Of a stretch of 50,992 nucleotides of DNA, positions 29,965 to 40,867 are shown piece by piece. Under the pieces are notes generated by a model. The model did no database searches and was not told the origin of the DNA. It was given only the letters and a program-made list of their open reading frames with translations. The DNA is from Rhodospirillaceae bacterium SYSU D60007 (GTDB lineage Bacteria > Pseudomonadota > Alphaproteobacteria > Reyranellales > Reyranellaceae), in the NCBI GenBank assembly GCA_003574685.1, contig QOCQ01000030.1, positions 1 to 50,992 of the forward strand, in the 5' to 3' direction. How positions within the stretch are numbered: the stretch's first letter is position 1; every line of letters begins with the position of its first letter. Made by a program: the position numbers and the translations under genes.

Positions 29965-31979
29965 CATGTGAAACGCCCGCGTCTGCATCCCTGTTGTCCC
30001 GCTGGTGGTGGCCGAAGTTCACGGCCGCCGCCATGGCCCTTGTGATCAGCGCCTGCCCTCCCGGTTTGTCGCTGGCTCAGTCGCCGCCGCAGAGCAAGCC
30101 GGCGATCCAGGGAGCCGCCGGGCCTGCGGCACCCAGGGTGACGCACGACAGGACCGACAGATTCTCCAGCGGGCCTGTGCCGACGCTGTCCGCCCAGGTT
30201 CCCTCCGCACCCGCGGCGGCGCCATCGGTGGATCCCGCGCCGGCCGCCCAGCCCGCACCGCGAGGCAGGCGTTACGATCCGGCCGACCATTCCGCCGACG
30301 ACCTGAACCGGCAGTTCAACGAGCGACTGCAGGCGCAGATGCGCGCCGAGCAGGAAGCGGCGGAGGCGCAGAAGCGCGGGGGTTCGAGGACCGTCGAGCT
30401 GAGCGACCGCACCGTCGGAGCGACGGCGCCGGCCGCTGCGCCGGCGACGGGCGGCCAGGTCGCTCATCTGCCGCCGCCGAGCGCGGCCATCCCGCCCACC
30501 GCCACGATCCCGCCGCCGGTGCTGCCGCCGCCGGGCCAGTATGCGCAGGCCCCTGCGCCAACGCCCACGCCGATCCAGCCGCCAACGCTGATCACCCCGC
30601 CAGCGCCGCCGCCGGGTGCGGTGCCGCCGCCCTCCCAGCCGGTGGACGAGGCGCGCCCGCGGCAGTTCGGCCGCAGCGCCGTGGTGCCGACCGAATCGCC
30701 CACCCTGTCGATCGATGCCGGCAAGGGCACGATCATCAAGTTGAAGTCGCCGGCCTCGACCGTGTTCATCGCCAATCCCGACATTGCCGATGTCCAGGTC
30801 AAGACGGGCGGCTCGATCTACGTCTTCGGCAAGAAGCCGGGTGAAACCGTGCTTTACGCCGTCGATGAGCAGGATCGCGTGCTGCTCAACACCATCGTGC
30901 TGGTCACCCATCCCACCGGCCGGGTGGTGGGCAACGTCGCCTCGAACGTGAACACGGCAATGGGCAGCACGGGCATCCAGGCCACGACCGTGGGCGGCGC
31001 CGTGGTACTGCACGGCCGGGCAGACAACCCGGCGGCGATCGAAATGGCGCGCCGCATGGCGATCGGCGTCACGGGCGATCCTACCAAGGTGATCAACAAC
31101 GTGGCGCTTGATGGCCCCAACCAGGTGCTGCTGAAAGTGAAGATCGTCGAGGCCCAGCGCGAAAGCCTGAAGCGGCTGGGCATCAACTGGGAGTCGGTAT
31201 TCCGGCTCAGCAACAGCCTTGTTGCAGGCCTCGCGACTCCGACCGACCTGATTACCGATCCGGTCACCAGGCTGGCCAACGGCGGTGCCATCTTCGGCCG
31301 CTACACCAAGGGCGGCACCGACATCTTCGGCCTGATCGACCTGCTGGCCACCGAGAACATGCTGACGGTGCTGGCCGAGCCCAATCTCACCGCGATGTCT
31401 GGCGAGACGGCGAGCTTCCTCGCCGGCGGCGAGTTTCCGATCGTCGTGCCGCAGACTAACGGCGCCTTTGCCGTGCAGTTCAAGCAGTTCGGCGTCAGCC
31501 TCGCCTTCACGCCGACGATCCACGGCAATGGCCGCATTACGCTGCGGACCCGGCCCGAGGTCAGCCAGCTCAGCACCAACGGCCAGGTGAACTTCCAGGG
31601 CTTCACCATCCCGGCGCTCACGACGCGGCGCGTCGATACCACGGTGGAGCTGGCCAGCGGCCAGAGTTTCGCAATCGCAGGCCTGATCCAGAACAACTCG
31701 ACCCAGGACATCAACAAGCTGCCTGGCCTGGGTGACATTCCGATCCTCGGTGCGCTCTTCCGCTCCGACTCGTTCCGCCGCCAGGAGAGCGAGCTGGTGG
31801 TGATCGTGACGCCCTATCTCGTCCGGGGCGTGAACCATCAGCTCTCAACCCCGACGCAGGGCTATGTGCCGCCCACGGACGCCGACCGCTATCTTTTCGG
31901 CCGCACCTATCGCGCGCAGGGCGCCGGCGTCCGTCCAACGCGGGCAGGCGCCCGCGCCGGCGGCTTCATGCTCGAGTAG
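29961..31979 (+). CDS. cpaC: outer-membrane secretin CpaC/RcpA
   Basis: A 672-residue secretin that forms the outer-membrane channel of the pilus. It has a signal peptide (about 20-40, ending SLAQ), an unusually long Pro/Ala/Gln-rich region (about 45-230), a T2SS/T3SS-type N-domain (SIDAGKGTIIKLKSPASTVFIANPDIADVQ) and a BON-like part. The secretin core runs about 420-640 (LAEPNLTAMSGETASFLAGGEFP; PALTTRRVDTTVELASGQSFAIAGL). The Pro-rich region is much larger than in typical CpaC. It overlaps cpaB by 4 bp. Confidence 0.92.
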   Translation: MTCETPASASLLSRWWWPKFTAAAMALVISACPPGLSLAQSPPQSKPAIQGAAGPAAPRVTHDRTDRFSSGPVPTLSAQVPSAPAAAPSVDPAPAAQPAPRGRRYDPADHSADDLNRQFNERLQAQMRAEQEAAEAQKRGGSRTVELSDRTVGATAPAAAPATGGQVAHLPPPSAAIPPTATIPPPVLPPPGQYAQAPAPTPTPIQPPTLITPPAPPPGAVPPPSQPVDEARPRQFGRSAVVPTESPTLSIDAGKGTIIKLKSPASTVFIANPDIADVQVKTGGSIYVFGKKPGETVLYAVDEQDRVLLNTIVLVTHPTGRVVGNVASNVNTAMGSTGIQATTVGGAVVLHGRADNPAAIEMARRMAIGVTGDPTKVINNVALDGPNQVLLKVKIVEAQRESLKRLGINWESVFRLSNSLVAGLATPTDLITDPVTRLANGGAIFGRYTKGGTDIFGLIDLLATENMLTVLAEPNLTAMSGETASFLAGGEFPIVVPQTNGAFAVQFKQFGVSLAFTPTIHGNGRITLRTRPEVSQLSTNGQVNFQGFTIPALTTRRVDTTVELASGQSFAIAGLIQNNSTQDINKLPGLGDIPILGALFRSDSFRRQESELVVIVTPYLVRGVNHQLSTPTQGYVPPTDADRYLFGRTYRAQGAGVRPTRAGARAGGFMLE

Positions 31980-31992
31980 GGAGGAGATCGCG

Positions 31993-32667
31993 ATGAAACC
32001 GCTTCGCCCTCTTGCCCTGCTCGCCGCGGTGCTGGCCGCACCGCTTGCCGCCTGCGACAGCCCGGAGACGGCTGTCCATTATTCGCCCAAGGAGCCCCGC
32101 GCTGATCGCGCGACTGCACTGCACGGGGTTTCCTTCGCGCCATCGCAGGGGGATCTCTCCGGCCAGGAGCAGTACCGGCTTGCGGCCTTCGTGCAGCGTC
32201 TGCCCGCCGATCGCACCCGCGTGAGCCTGCTCACGCCGGACAGCAGCCCGATCCAGGCCCAGCGTACCGCGGCCATCCGTGGCCACCTCCATGCGCTGGG
32301 CGTTCCGGTCGAAGGCGTAAGGCCGGCGCAAGGTCTCGCGGTCGGGCCTGACACGATCGTGGTTTCGGCGGAAAGCTACTCGGCGCGGAACCTCAACTGC
32401 CCCGACTGGAGCAAGAACTCCACCTACGATCCGCTGAACCTGCCGGGCAGCAATCTCGGCTGTGCCACGGCACGCAATATCGGCGACATGGTTGCCGATC
32501 CGCGCGATCTTGAGATGGGGCGCACGCCGGGCCCGGGCAGCGGCCACCTTGGCGCCAGCGCCGTGGACCGGCTCTACAATGACAAGGTGAAGGGTGCGAA
32601 CACGTCCGGCGCCTCCGGCTCCGGCGTTTCTACGCCAGGCGCAGGAGGTGGCGTCAGCACCAACTAG
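31993..32667 (+). CDS. cpaD: CpaD family pilus lipoprotein
   Basis: A 224-residue outer-membrane lipoprotein, with lipobox LAAC at residues 18-21 after a short signal peptide. The CpaD family motifs RADRATALHGVSFAPSQGDLS, NLNCPDWSKNSTYDPLNLPGSNLGCATARNIGDMVADPRDL are all present. The protein is associated with the secretin in the pilus complex. The start at 31993 follows GGGAGGAGATCGCG, 13 bp after cpaC. The C-terminal end is Gly/Ser-rich. Confidence 0.9.
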   Translation: MKPLRPLALLAAVLAAPLAACDSPETAVHYSPKEPRADRATALHGVSFAPSQGDLSGQEQYRLAAFVQRLPADRTRVSLLTPDSSPIQAQRTAAIRGHLHALGVPVEGVRPAQGLAVGPDTIVVSAESYSARNLNCPDWSKNSTYDPLNLPGSNLGCATARNIGDMVADPRDLEMGRTPGPGSGHLGASAVDRLYNDKVKGANTSGASGSGVSTPGAGGGVSTN

Positions 32668-32710
32668 TCAAGGCATAGTCGCAGAATTTTATATTGGAGA
32701 AATTGATATT

Positions 32711-34072
32711 ATGGCCGTGCCTGTTGCTGTTCATTCCGGTGCGCCGGCGGGGCTTCCACAATTGCCCGCCGGTGCCTTTGTTGCCTTTGTCGATGAGCCC
32801 GCCACGCGCAGCCGCGTCGAAACCGAGGTGGCGCTGGCCCTCGCCGGGCATGCGCCGCTGCACATGGCCGATGGCGGCTTCGCGGCGGCGCTGGAAATCG
32901 TGGAGTGGCCGGCAGGGCTCGGCGGCCTGATTCTCGATATCAGCGGCTCGCCCTCACCGGTTGCCGACATGGCGGCCCTCATGGGCGCGGTCCCGCAGGA
33001 CTGCGTCGTGCTTGCGATCGGCGAGGCGAACGACGTCGGGCTGTTCCGGGACCTGATGGGAACAGGTGTCGCCGACTATCTCGTTCGTCCGCTTGGCGAA
33101 GGTCTGTTGCACGAGGCGCTCGCAAAGGCGCTGGCGGCGAGGTCGCGCGAGCTCGAACTGCGCAACGCCCAGGCAGCGCTGCTTGCTGCCCAGGCGAACA
33201 CTGCCACGCCCGGGGCCGCGAACGATGTTGCGCCGCTGGTGGTTGCCTGCACCGGCACCCGGGGTGGCGTGGGCGCGACGACGGTGGCGATTGCCCTGGC
33301 GTCAATGCTGGGGGAAGCGCGCCAGCGCGAATCGCTGATTGTCGATCTCGATCTCCACTACGGCTCGGTGATGCTGGCGCTCGATCTGGATCCCACCGAT
33401 GCGCTGCAGGAGGCGCTGGCGGCTCCGCATCGGGTCGACAACCTGTTCGTCGACCAGACAGCGCAGCGCAAGAGCGAGATGCTGTGTGCGCTGGGCGCCG
33501 AGGCGCCGCCGCAAGGCGCCGTGGCATTGTCCGCACGGATGGAGGACGGTGCGGTCGGCAAGGTGATTGCCAGTTACCAGCGCCGTTTCCGGCAGATCGT
33601 TCTCGATGTGCCGCGGGGCGATCCGCTGATGCAGCGCCATGCGCTGGAAGCCGCGACCGACCTGGTGCTGGTGTGCGATCTCACCCTGGCGGGCGCCCGC
33701 GATGCCATGCGGCTGCTGACCCTGGCCCATGAGGTTGCCCCGCAACTGCGGGTGCACGTGATCGGCAGCGGCACCACCGACCCGAAGAAGGCACCGATCA
33801 AGCTTGCTGATCTGGAGCGCAGCATCAAGCAGAAGAGCGTCTGTCAGGTTGCCTTCGACGACAAGACCGTGGCTGCTGCCATCAATGCCGGCAAGCCGCT
33901 GAACGAGGCCGCACCGCGCAGCCCCTTCACCAAATCGCTGCAGCCGCTGCTCAACGGCATGCTGGCGGCCACCGGTGATGCTCCGGCGCGTGCTGGTGGC
34001 ATGCCGCTCTGGTCGAAATTTCTGAAGCCGAAAGCCAGCTCGAAAGCCGCACCGGCCGGGGCGGGAGCCTGA
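32711..34072 (+). CDS. cpaE: pilus assembly ATPase-like protein CpaE/TadZ
   Basis: A 453-residue protein with an N-terminal receiver-like domain (about 20-160, without obvious phosphorylatable Asp context) and a C-terminal MinD/ParA-like ATPase. The deviant Walker A is T183-R-G-G-V-G-A-T-T191, followed by SLIVDLDLHYGSVMLALDL and FRQIVLDVPRGD. TadZ/CpaE marks the cell pole and recruits the pilus machinery. The ATG at 32711 is chosen as the first codon after GGAGAAATTGATATT; a longer in-frame start overlaps the cpaD end. Confidence 0.9.
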   Translation: MAVPVAVHSGAPAGLPQLPAGAFVAFVDEPATRSRVETEVALALAGHAPLHMADGGFAAALEIVEWPAGLGGLILDISGSPSPVADMAALMGAVPQDCVVLAIGEANDVGLFRDLMGTGVADYLVRPLGEGLLHEALAKALAARSRELELRNAQAALLAAQANTATPGAANDVAPLVVACTGTRGGVGATTVAIALASMLGEARQRESLIVDLDLHYGSVMLALDLDPTDALQEALAAPHRVDNLFVDQTAQRKSEMLCALGAEAPPQGAVALSARMEDGAVGKVIASYQRRFRQIVLDVPRGDPLMQRHALEAATDLVLVCDLTLAGARDAMRLLTLAHEVAPQLRVHVIGSGTTDPKKAPIKLADLERSIKQKSVCQVAFDDKTVAAAINAGKPLNEAAPRSPFTKSLQPLLNGMLAATGDAPARAGGMPLWSKFLKPKASSKAAPAGAGA

Positions 34073-34074
34073 CC

Positions 34075-35880
<1,806 letters not shown>

Positions 35881-35885
35881 GTCCC

Positions 35886-36896
35886 GTGCAGCAGCTTTTT
35901 GGTACTACCGACCCCGTCATCCTGCTGCTGATGCTGTGCCTCGTGCTCGGCCTTGTCAGCGTGACGTACTTCATCCTGTTCGCCGACAAGGAGCAGCGGC
36001 GTACCCGCGAGCGCCTGGACGACATGCGCCAGCGCATGCAGGGCATGGACACCCGCCAGGCCAAGCAGGCCCGCGCAAGACTGAAGAAGGTCGAGATCGA
36101 CAGCCGCAATCCGCTGCTCGATCAGCTGTTGAAGCGCTTTCTTCCCAACCGGCAGGAGCTGCGGGCGCGGCTGGCGCGCACCGGCCGAAAGACGACCGTG
36201 GGCGATTATGTACTTGCCAGTATCGGACTGGCCGGTGCCTCGGGCGCGCTGTTCTACTTCATTCTCGGCCTGCAGCCGTTGATGGCCGCGGTCGGCGCAG
36301 TGGCACTGGGTATGGGAATCCCCCACTTCGTGGTCGCGAGGATGGGCCAGCGGCGGATCGACAGGTTCAATGCAATCTTTCCTGATGCCATCGACCTGAT
36401 CGTACGTGCGCTCCGTTCGGGCATTCCCATCCAGGAGGCCATTGCCACGGTTGGCCGCGAGACGGGCGATCCGGTAGGGCCGCTGTTCACCCAGGTGACG
36501 AACGAGGTGAAGCTGGGCGGCAGTCTGGACGATGCGCTCTGGAACGTTGCCGAGACGATCCGGGCGCCGGAGTTCAACTTTCTGATCGTCAGCATGTCCA
36601 TCCAGCGCGAAACCGGCGGCAATCTCGGCGAGACGCTTGCCAATCTCGGCAAGCTGCTGCGCGACCGGCGGCAGATGAAGCTCAAGATCAGGGCCTTCAG
36701 CTCCGAGGCCCGCGCCACCATGCTGATCATGACCGCCCTGCCATTTGTCGTCGGCGGCATGATCTTCATGCTTAATCCCGAATACATGTCCCTGCTGATC
36801 ACTGACCCGCGCGGCATGATGATGCTGATGGTCGCAGCCGGCATGATGAGCTTGGGCATCTTCGTCATGCGCCGCATGTCGAACTTCGAGATCTGA
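35886..36896 (+). CDS. tadB: inner-membrane pilus assembly protein TadB
   Basis: A 336-residue GspF-type platform protein. It has an N-terminal membrane segment (about 12-33), two central segments (about 108-145) and two C-terminal ones (about 275-325). The T2SSF domain is seen in FPDAIDLIVRALRSGIPIQEAI and IQRETGGNLGETLANL. The start codon is GTG at 35886, five bases after the cpaF stop. TadB and TadC form the base that CpaF acts upon. Confidence 0.92.
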   Translation: MQQLFGTTDPVILLLMLCLVLGLVSVTYFILFADKEQRRTRERLDDMRQRMQGMDTRQAKQARARLKKVEIDSRNPLLDQLLKRFLPNRQELRARLARTGRKTTVGDYVLASIGLAGASGALFYFILGLQPLMAAVGAVALGMGIPHFVVARMGQRRIDRFNAIFPDAIDLIVRALRSGIPIQEAIATVGRETGDPVGPLFTQVTNEVKLGGSLDDALWNVAETIRAPEFNFLIVSMSIQRETGGNLGETLANLGKLLRDRRQMKLKIRAFSSEARATMLIMTALPFVVGGMIFMLNPEYMSLLITDPRGMMMLMVAAGMMSLGIFVMRRMSNFEI

Positions 36897-36912
36897 CCGG
36901 ACGGCCGCCGCC

Positions 36913-37887
36913 ATGATGAACTATGTGTTCTTTCTCGGCCTTACGGGCGCGGACATCGTCTCGGCACTCGCCGGCGTGGCGGCCCTGGTCGTCACGCTGA
37001 CAGCCTGGCGGGCGCTGCTGCCGGCCGCCGACTATGGCCCGCGCCTGCGCGCCCTTCAGGACCGGCGCACCCGGCTCAAGCACGAGTTGATGGGCAGCCA
37101 GCGGCGATCGCGGCGGGGGGTGGCCACCACGGGCGCCTTGCGCGGACTGATGACCCGCATGAACGCCCTGAAGGGCGACAGCTCGACGAAGGCGCAGCAT
37201 CAGCTCATGACGGCCGGCTTCCGCGGCAAGGACGCGGTGGTCGTCTTCCTGTTCATGAAGCTGTGCCTGCCGATGGTGTTCGGCCTGGCCGCCGTTGCCG
37301 GCATCTACCTGCTGAAGGTCATCTCGTTGCCGGACATGCTGAAGCCGGTTGCGGCGATGGGCAGCGTACTGCTGGGCTGGATGGCGCCGGATCTGTTCGT
37401 GAAGAACGCCGCCGAGCGGCGCCGTGCTGCCATCACGAAAGCTCTCCCGGAAGGGCTCGACCTGCTGACGATCTGTGTCGAAGCAGGCCTGGGGCTGGAT
37501 GCGGCGCTCAACCGCGTCGCCAGGGAAGTTCAGAACCTCTCGCCCGAGCTGGCATTCGAGCTGCAGCTCACGTCGATCGAGTTGACCTTCCTGCCCGACC
37601 GGCAGGTTGCGTTCGAGAATCTCTCGATGCGCAACGACGTTCCGGGCATCCGCGGGCTGGTCAACACCTTTCGGCAAACGGAGAAATACGGCACGCCGCT
37701 GGCGCAGTCGCTCAAGGTCCTGGCCGCAGAGTATCGCAACGAACGGATGATGCGGGCCGAGGAGAAGGGCGCCCGCCTGCCGGCGATGATGACGGTGCCC
37801 CTGATGCTCTTCATCCTGCCGACGCTGTTCATCGTGATCATGGGCCCCGCCATCATCAACGTCCTGGACAATCTGAAGGACCTGTAA
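36913..37887 (+). CDS. tadC: inner-membrane pilus assembly protein TadC
   Basis: A 324-residue paralogue of TadB: an N-terminal segment (about 10-32), segments about 112-155, the T2SSF motif ALPEGLDLLTICVEAGLGLDAALNRVA and a C-terminal anchor (about 295-318). It lies 16 bp after tadB. It is the last gene of the first block of the locus; after it about 360 bp lack a gene. Confidence 0.92.
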   Translation: MMNYVFFLGLTGADIVSALAGVAALVVTLTAWRALLPAADYGPRLRALQDRRTRLKHELMGSQRRSRRGVATTGALRGLMTRMNALKGDSSTKAQHQLMTAGFRGKDAVVVFLFMKLCLPMVFGLAAVAGIYLLKVISLPDMLKPVAAMGSVLLGWMAPDLFVKNAAERRRAAITKALPEGLDLLTICVEAGLGLDAALNRVAREVQNLSPELAFELQLTSIELTFLPDRQVAFENLSMRNDVPGIRGLVNTFRQTEKYGTPLAQSLKVLAAEYRNERMMRAEEKGARLPAMMTVPLMLFILPTLFIVIMGPAIINVLDNLKDL

Positions 37888-38244
37888 CGGCCGGCGGGAG
37901 GATCAATGGAGAAACACCAGAACGGATCAACCCTTGCGGGAAACCTGCAAGAAACGGATTGACTGGGTATTTGCATCAGGGTAAGAGAATAGTTTAAGGA
38001 CCATGTGCAGCGTTCAAAAGCCGTGGGCCAGAAGGCGTAGTAGTGTGCCGGACAATAATTTCCTCCGTCCGGATGGTTATTTGGAAGTATTCATAAACAG
38101 CGTAATCCGCCGATAGTCGCGGGAACGTAACGTCAAGCTGTCCGGAACTCGCAAAGCGAAGCGTGATCTTCAGGAGTTGCAGGCGGCGGCTACATGCGCC
38201 GCCCGGTTGCAGCTTTGTGCGGCAGGGGCTGGAAGCTACGTTGA
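37888..38244. other. gene-free gap between tadC and the tadG remnant
   Basis: A stretch of about 360 bp, less GC-rich than the flanking genes (several aataatt/tattcataa-type tracts near 38055-38100). It probably contains a promoter for the tadG-E-F-D block, but I found no convincing -35/-10 and no coding signature. Confidence 0.4.
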
Positions 38245-38951
38245 TTGCCGGGCGATCGGGGTTTTCGCAATGATCGCGAGGCGGTCGTGGTCTGCATCGA
38301 TTCTGGCAGGAAATTGCTCTCCAGGTTCCGTGAACTCGGCAAGGCCCGTGACGGTGCCACGGTCACCCTGGTAGTGTTCGCCGCGCCGGTGGTGATCGGG
38401 TCGATGGCGCTGGCGATCGACACCGGCGTCTGGGTTCTCGAGAAGCGCAAGACGCAGCAGATGGCCGACAGCGCCAGCCTGGGCGCGGTGCGGGCGCTAA
38501 AGAACGGCGAGTCGGTGACGGCGGCAGCGACCGTGGCCCGCAACGACGCCATACGGAATGGCTATGTCGAGGAGACGGGCAACTCCCTGAGCGCCGTGTC
38601 TCCGCCGACCAGCGGGCCCTATGCCGGACAGGGGGGCGCCGTGGAGGTGATCGTGCAGCGCCGGTTGCCGCTGTTCTTCAGCCGTTACCTGTTCGGCGCG
38701 AGCAGCGGTATGGCCGTGCGGGCCCGTTCGGTGGCCTATGCGCCCACGATCCTGGGCAAGAACCTCGAAGTGGCGATGATGCTCGACGTCAGCTCCTCAA
38801 TGAGCGGCAACAGCGACGTCCGTGGCGTCAGCAAGCTCCGCGCCATGACTACTCGGCCAATACGGTGAGCGAGCTGGTGGCCGCCTTCGAGGCTATCGCG
38901 TCCAAGACGCTGAATGCGTCACTCACGGACGATGTACGGCTTGGCGAATAG
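38245..38951 (+). pseudogene. tadG: TadG (vWA pilus protein) with internal deletion and frameshift
   Basis: The first part encodes a TadG N-terminus: ARDGATVTLVVFAAPVVIGSMALAIDTGVWV (membrane segment and TadE/G-like motif) and then the start of a von Willebrand factor A domain, LEVAMMLDVSSSMSGNSD (DxSxS MIDAS). At about 38840-38850 the frame runs into TGA (38866-38868). In the -1 frame the sequence resumes as HDYSANTVSELVAAFEAIASKTLNASL and stops at 38951, which is the normal C-terminus of vWA-type TadG. The middle of the vWA domain, probably around 200 residues, is missing. The true start is uncertain (TTG 38245, GTG 38288 or TTG near 38311). Confidence 0.8.
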
Positions 38952-38977
38952 CGGAGCCTGCCCGAAACAAGCGTTGA

Positions 38978-39451
38978 ATGGTGAAAGGCATGACTTCCAT
39001 AGCGGCATTGTGGCGCCGGTTTCTCGCGGACCGGCGCGGTATCTCGGCGGTCGAGGCGGCCATCGCGCTGCCGGTGCTGGCGCTTGCGCTGGCTGGCACG
39101 CTGGAGTTCGGCATCAACATCTACAATCGCCAGCAGCTCCAGGCGGCGGTCCAGGCGGGCGTGCAATACGCCCTTTACAATCCCACAGACACGGCCGGTG
39201 TGCGGAGCGCCATTGCTGCTGCGCTGCCTGCGGACGTCGGAGTCGCGGTCGATACGCCGAGCTATGTCTGCGAGTGCAATAACGGGACAGCGGTCGCCTG
39301 CAATCCGCTCGGCACCTGTGCCGCCGGTTCTCCGCGCAAGATCATGACGATGTCCGTCACGCGCCCGCCGGTGCAGCTGGTGTCCTACCTGATAGGCCTG
39401 CGGCCCACCATCCTGAGAGCATCGGGCGCCGTCAATGTCCCGGCTTCCTGA
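38978..39451 (+). CDS. tadE: TadE-like pseudopilin
   Basis: A 157-residue minor pseudopilin of the tad system. DRRGISAVEAAIALPVLALALAGTLEFGINIYNRQQ is the TadE hydrophobic helix with its conserved Glu residues. The C-terminal part has four Cys (VCECNNG..ACNPLGTC) that may form disulphides. The start is at 38978 or at 38990 (MTSIAALW); neither has a strong SD. The next pseudopilin gene begins 13 bp after its stop. Confidence 0.85.
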   Translation: MVKGMTSIAALWRRFLADRRGISAVEAAIALPVLALALAGTLEFGINIYNRQQLQAAVQAGVQYALYNPTDTAGVRSAIAAALPADVGVAVDTPSYVCECNNGTAVACNPLGTCAAGSPRKIMTMSVTRPPVQLVSYLIGLRPTILRASGAVNVPAS

Positions 39452-39464
39452 GAGGATGCAGATC

Positions 39465-39881
39465 ATGGCCGGCCTTGTTCGCCGCTTCCGTCTTGACCGC
39501 GCCGGCACGGCGGCCCTGGAGTTTGCCATTGCCGGGCCCGTGGTTCTGCTGGTGCTGATCGGTTGCCTGGAATTCGGACGCTACTACTGGGTGCGCAATA
39601 CGCTGGAGCATGCAATCGAGGAAGCGGCGCGCTACGTGATCCTGAACAAGAACGCCTCGGATGCGGATATCCAGGCGCAGGTTCGCAGCAAGGTCATGGG
39701 AATCGACCCGGCGAAGATCAATGTCGCGGTGACCCTGGCCACAGGCAGCAACGTCACCTTCAAGACCATCACGGCCACCGTCGACAATGCCGACAGCAGC
39801 CTGAGCATGATCACAGGCTTCCTGCCGGTCAAAAGTATGAAGCTGACCGCCAAGACCCGCATTCCGGTCCCGACGAATTGA
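39465..39881 (+). CDS. second TadE/TadF-like pseudopilin
   Basis: A 138-residue protein with the helix DRAGTAALEFAIAGPVVLLVLIGCLEFGRYYWVRN, again the TadE-family signature, and a beta-rich C-terminus. The ATG at 39465 has AGAGG nine bases upstream and avoids overlap with tadE; starts at 39435 and 39456 are also open. Tad loci usually have TadE and TadF in tandem, so this is the best candidate for TadF. Confidence 0.82.
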   Translation: MAGLVRRFRLDRAGTAALEFAIAGPVVLLVLIGCLEFGRYYWVRNTLEHAIEEAARYVILNKNASDADIQAQVRSKVMGIDPAKINVAVTLATGSNVTFKTITATVDNADSSLSMITGFLPVKSMKLTAKTRIPVPTN

Positions 39882-40016
39882 CGGCCGCCATCTGATCCAA
39901 AGTGGAGTGACCACCTAGTATTCGGTTTTCCCACATTGACCACCCCCATATCTGGTATCACACTTCATGTGTGGCCGACATCCGGGGGGAGGGCGGCACC
40001 TTCCGTTGGGGGGCAC

Positions 40017-40850
40017 GTGGGAACAGGCTTGTCCGTCGATTTCACCCGACTGGGGCGCCGATGGATGTCTGGCGCCGTTCTTTCGATCCTGGCGGCGTGC
40101 TCGGCGGGTGAGCGTCCGGGCGGTGGCGGCGGTTACGATTCGCTGCTGCGCATCGCCGACGGCATGGTGCAAACGGATCCCCTGAACGCCGTTCCGCTCT
40201 ATCGCCGCGCCCATGAGCTCAATCCCGGTTCGCCCGAACCGCTGGTCCGCGTTGGTCAGGCCATGCTGCTGGTCGGCAATCCCCCGGAGGCCGCGGCTGC
40301 CTTCCAGGATGCCCTGAAGCTGCGGTCCAACGATCCGGACGCCCTTCGGGGACTGGGCGCTGCCCTCATCGCCATGGACCAGGCAGAGCTGGCGCTGGGG
40401 CAGTATGAGGCCGCCATGCGGGCTGACTCGAACGATCCCCGGGCGCTGAATGGCGCGGGTGTGGCGCTCGACGTGCTGGGGCGGCACGACGAGGCACAGG
40501 CCCGCTATGCCGAGGCGCTGAGGGTTGATCCGAACTACCTTCCCGCGCGCAACAATTACGGGCTCTCGCTGGTATCGTCGGGCCGATACCCGGAGGCGAT
40601 CGACGTGCTGCTGGTTGCGGCACGGCACCCGGAAGCCAGCCCGCGGACGCGCGGCAACCTCGCGCTGGCCTATGGCATGCAGGGAGAAATGGAACAGGCC
40701 TTGCGCTGGCTGCGGGCCGACATGGACGCGGTATCGGCCAACCGCTATCTGGCTTATTTCGGCCAGCTTCGCAGCGCGGGCCCGGCCGTCGCCGCCGCGT
40801 CCATCCGGGCAAACCCCGAGTACTACCCGCGCGGCGGCAGCCGTCAGTAG
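40017..40850 (+). CDS. tadD: TadD-like tetratricopeptide lipoprotein
   Basis: A protein of about 277 residues with a lipoprotein signal (FTRLGRRWMSGAVLSILAAC) followed by at least four TPR units (ADGMVQTDPLNAVPLYRRAHELNPGS, GQAMLLVGNPPEAAAAFQDAL, GAALIAMDQAELALGQYEAAM, GVALDVLGRHDEAQARYAEAL). TadD is needed for pilus biogenesis, possibly as a pilotin. A start at the ATG 40065 would lack the basic n-region, so GTG 40017 or TTG 40029 is preferred. It lies about 135 bp after the TadF-like gene. Confidence 0.85.
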   Translation: MGTGLSVDFTRLGRRWMSGAVLSILAACSAGERPGGGGGYDSLLRIADGMVQTDPLNAVPLYRRAHELNPGSPEPLVRVGQAMLLVGNPPEAAAAFQDALKLRSNDPDALRGLGAALIAMDQAELALGQYEAAMRADSNDPRALNGAGVALDVLGRHDEAQARYAEALRVDPNYLPARNNYGLSLVSSGRYPEAIDVLLVAARHPEASPRTRGNLALAYGMQGEMEQALRWLRADMDAVSANRYLAYFGQLRSAGPAVAAASIRANPEYYPRGGSRQ

Positions 40851-40867
40851 CACGTCTCGGGCCGAAG

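Noticed and set aside
29577-31838. Long minus-strand open frame opposite cpaB/cpaC
   Set aside because: Antisense to clear tad genes; Arg/Gly/His-rich without recognisable domains.
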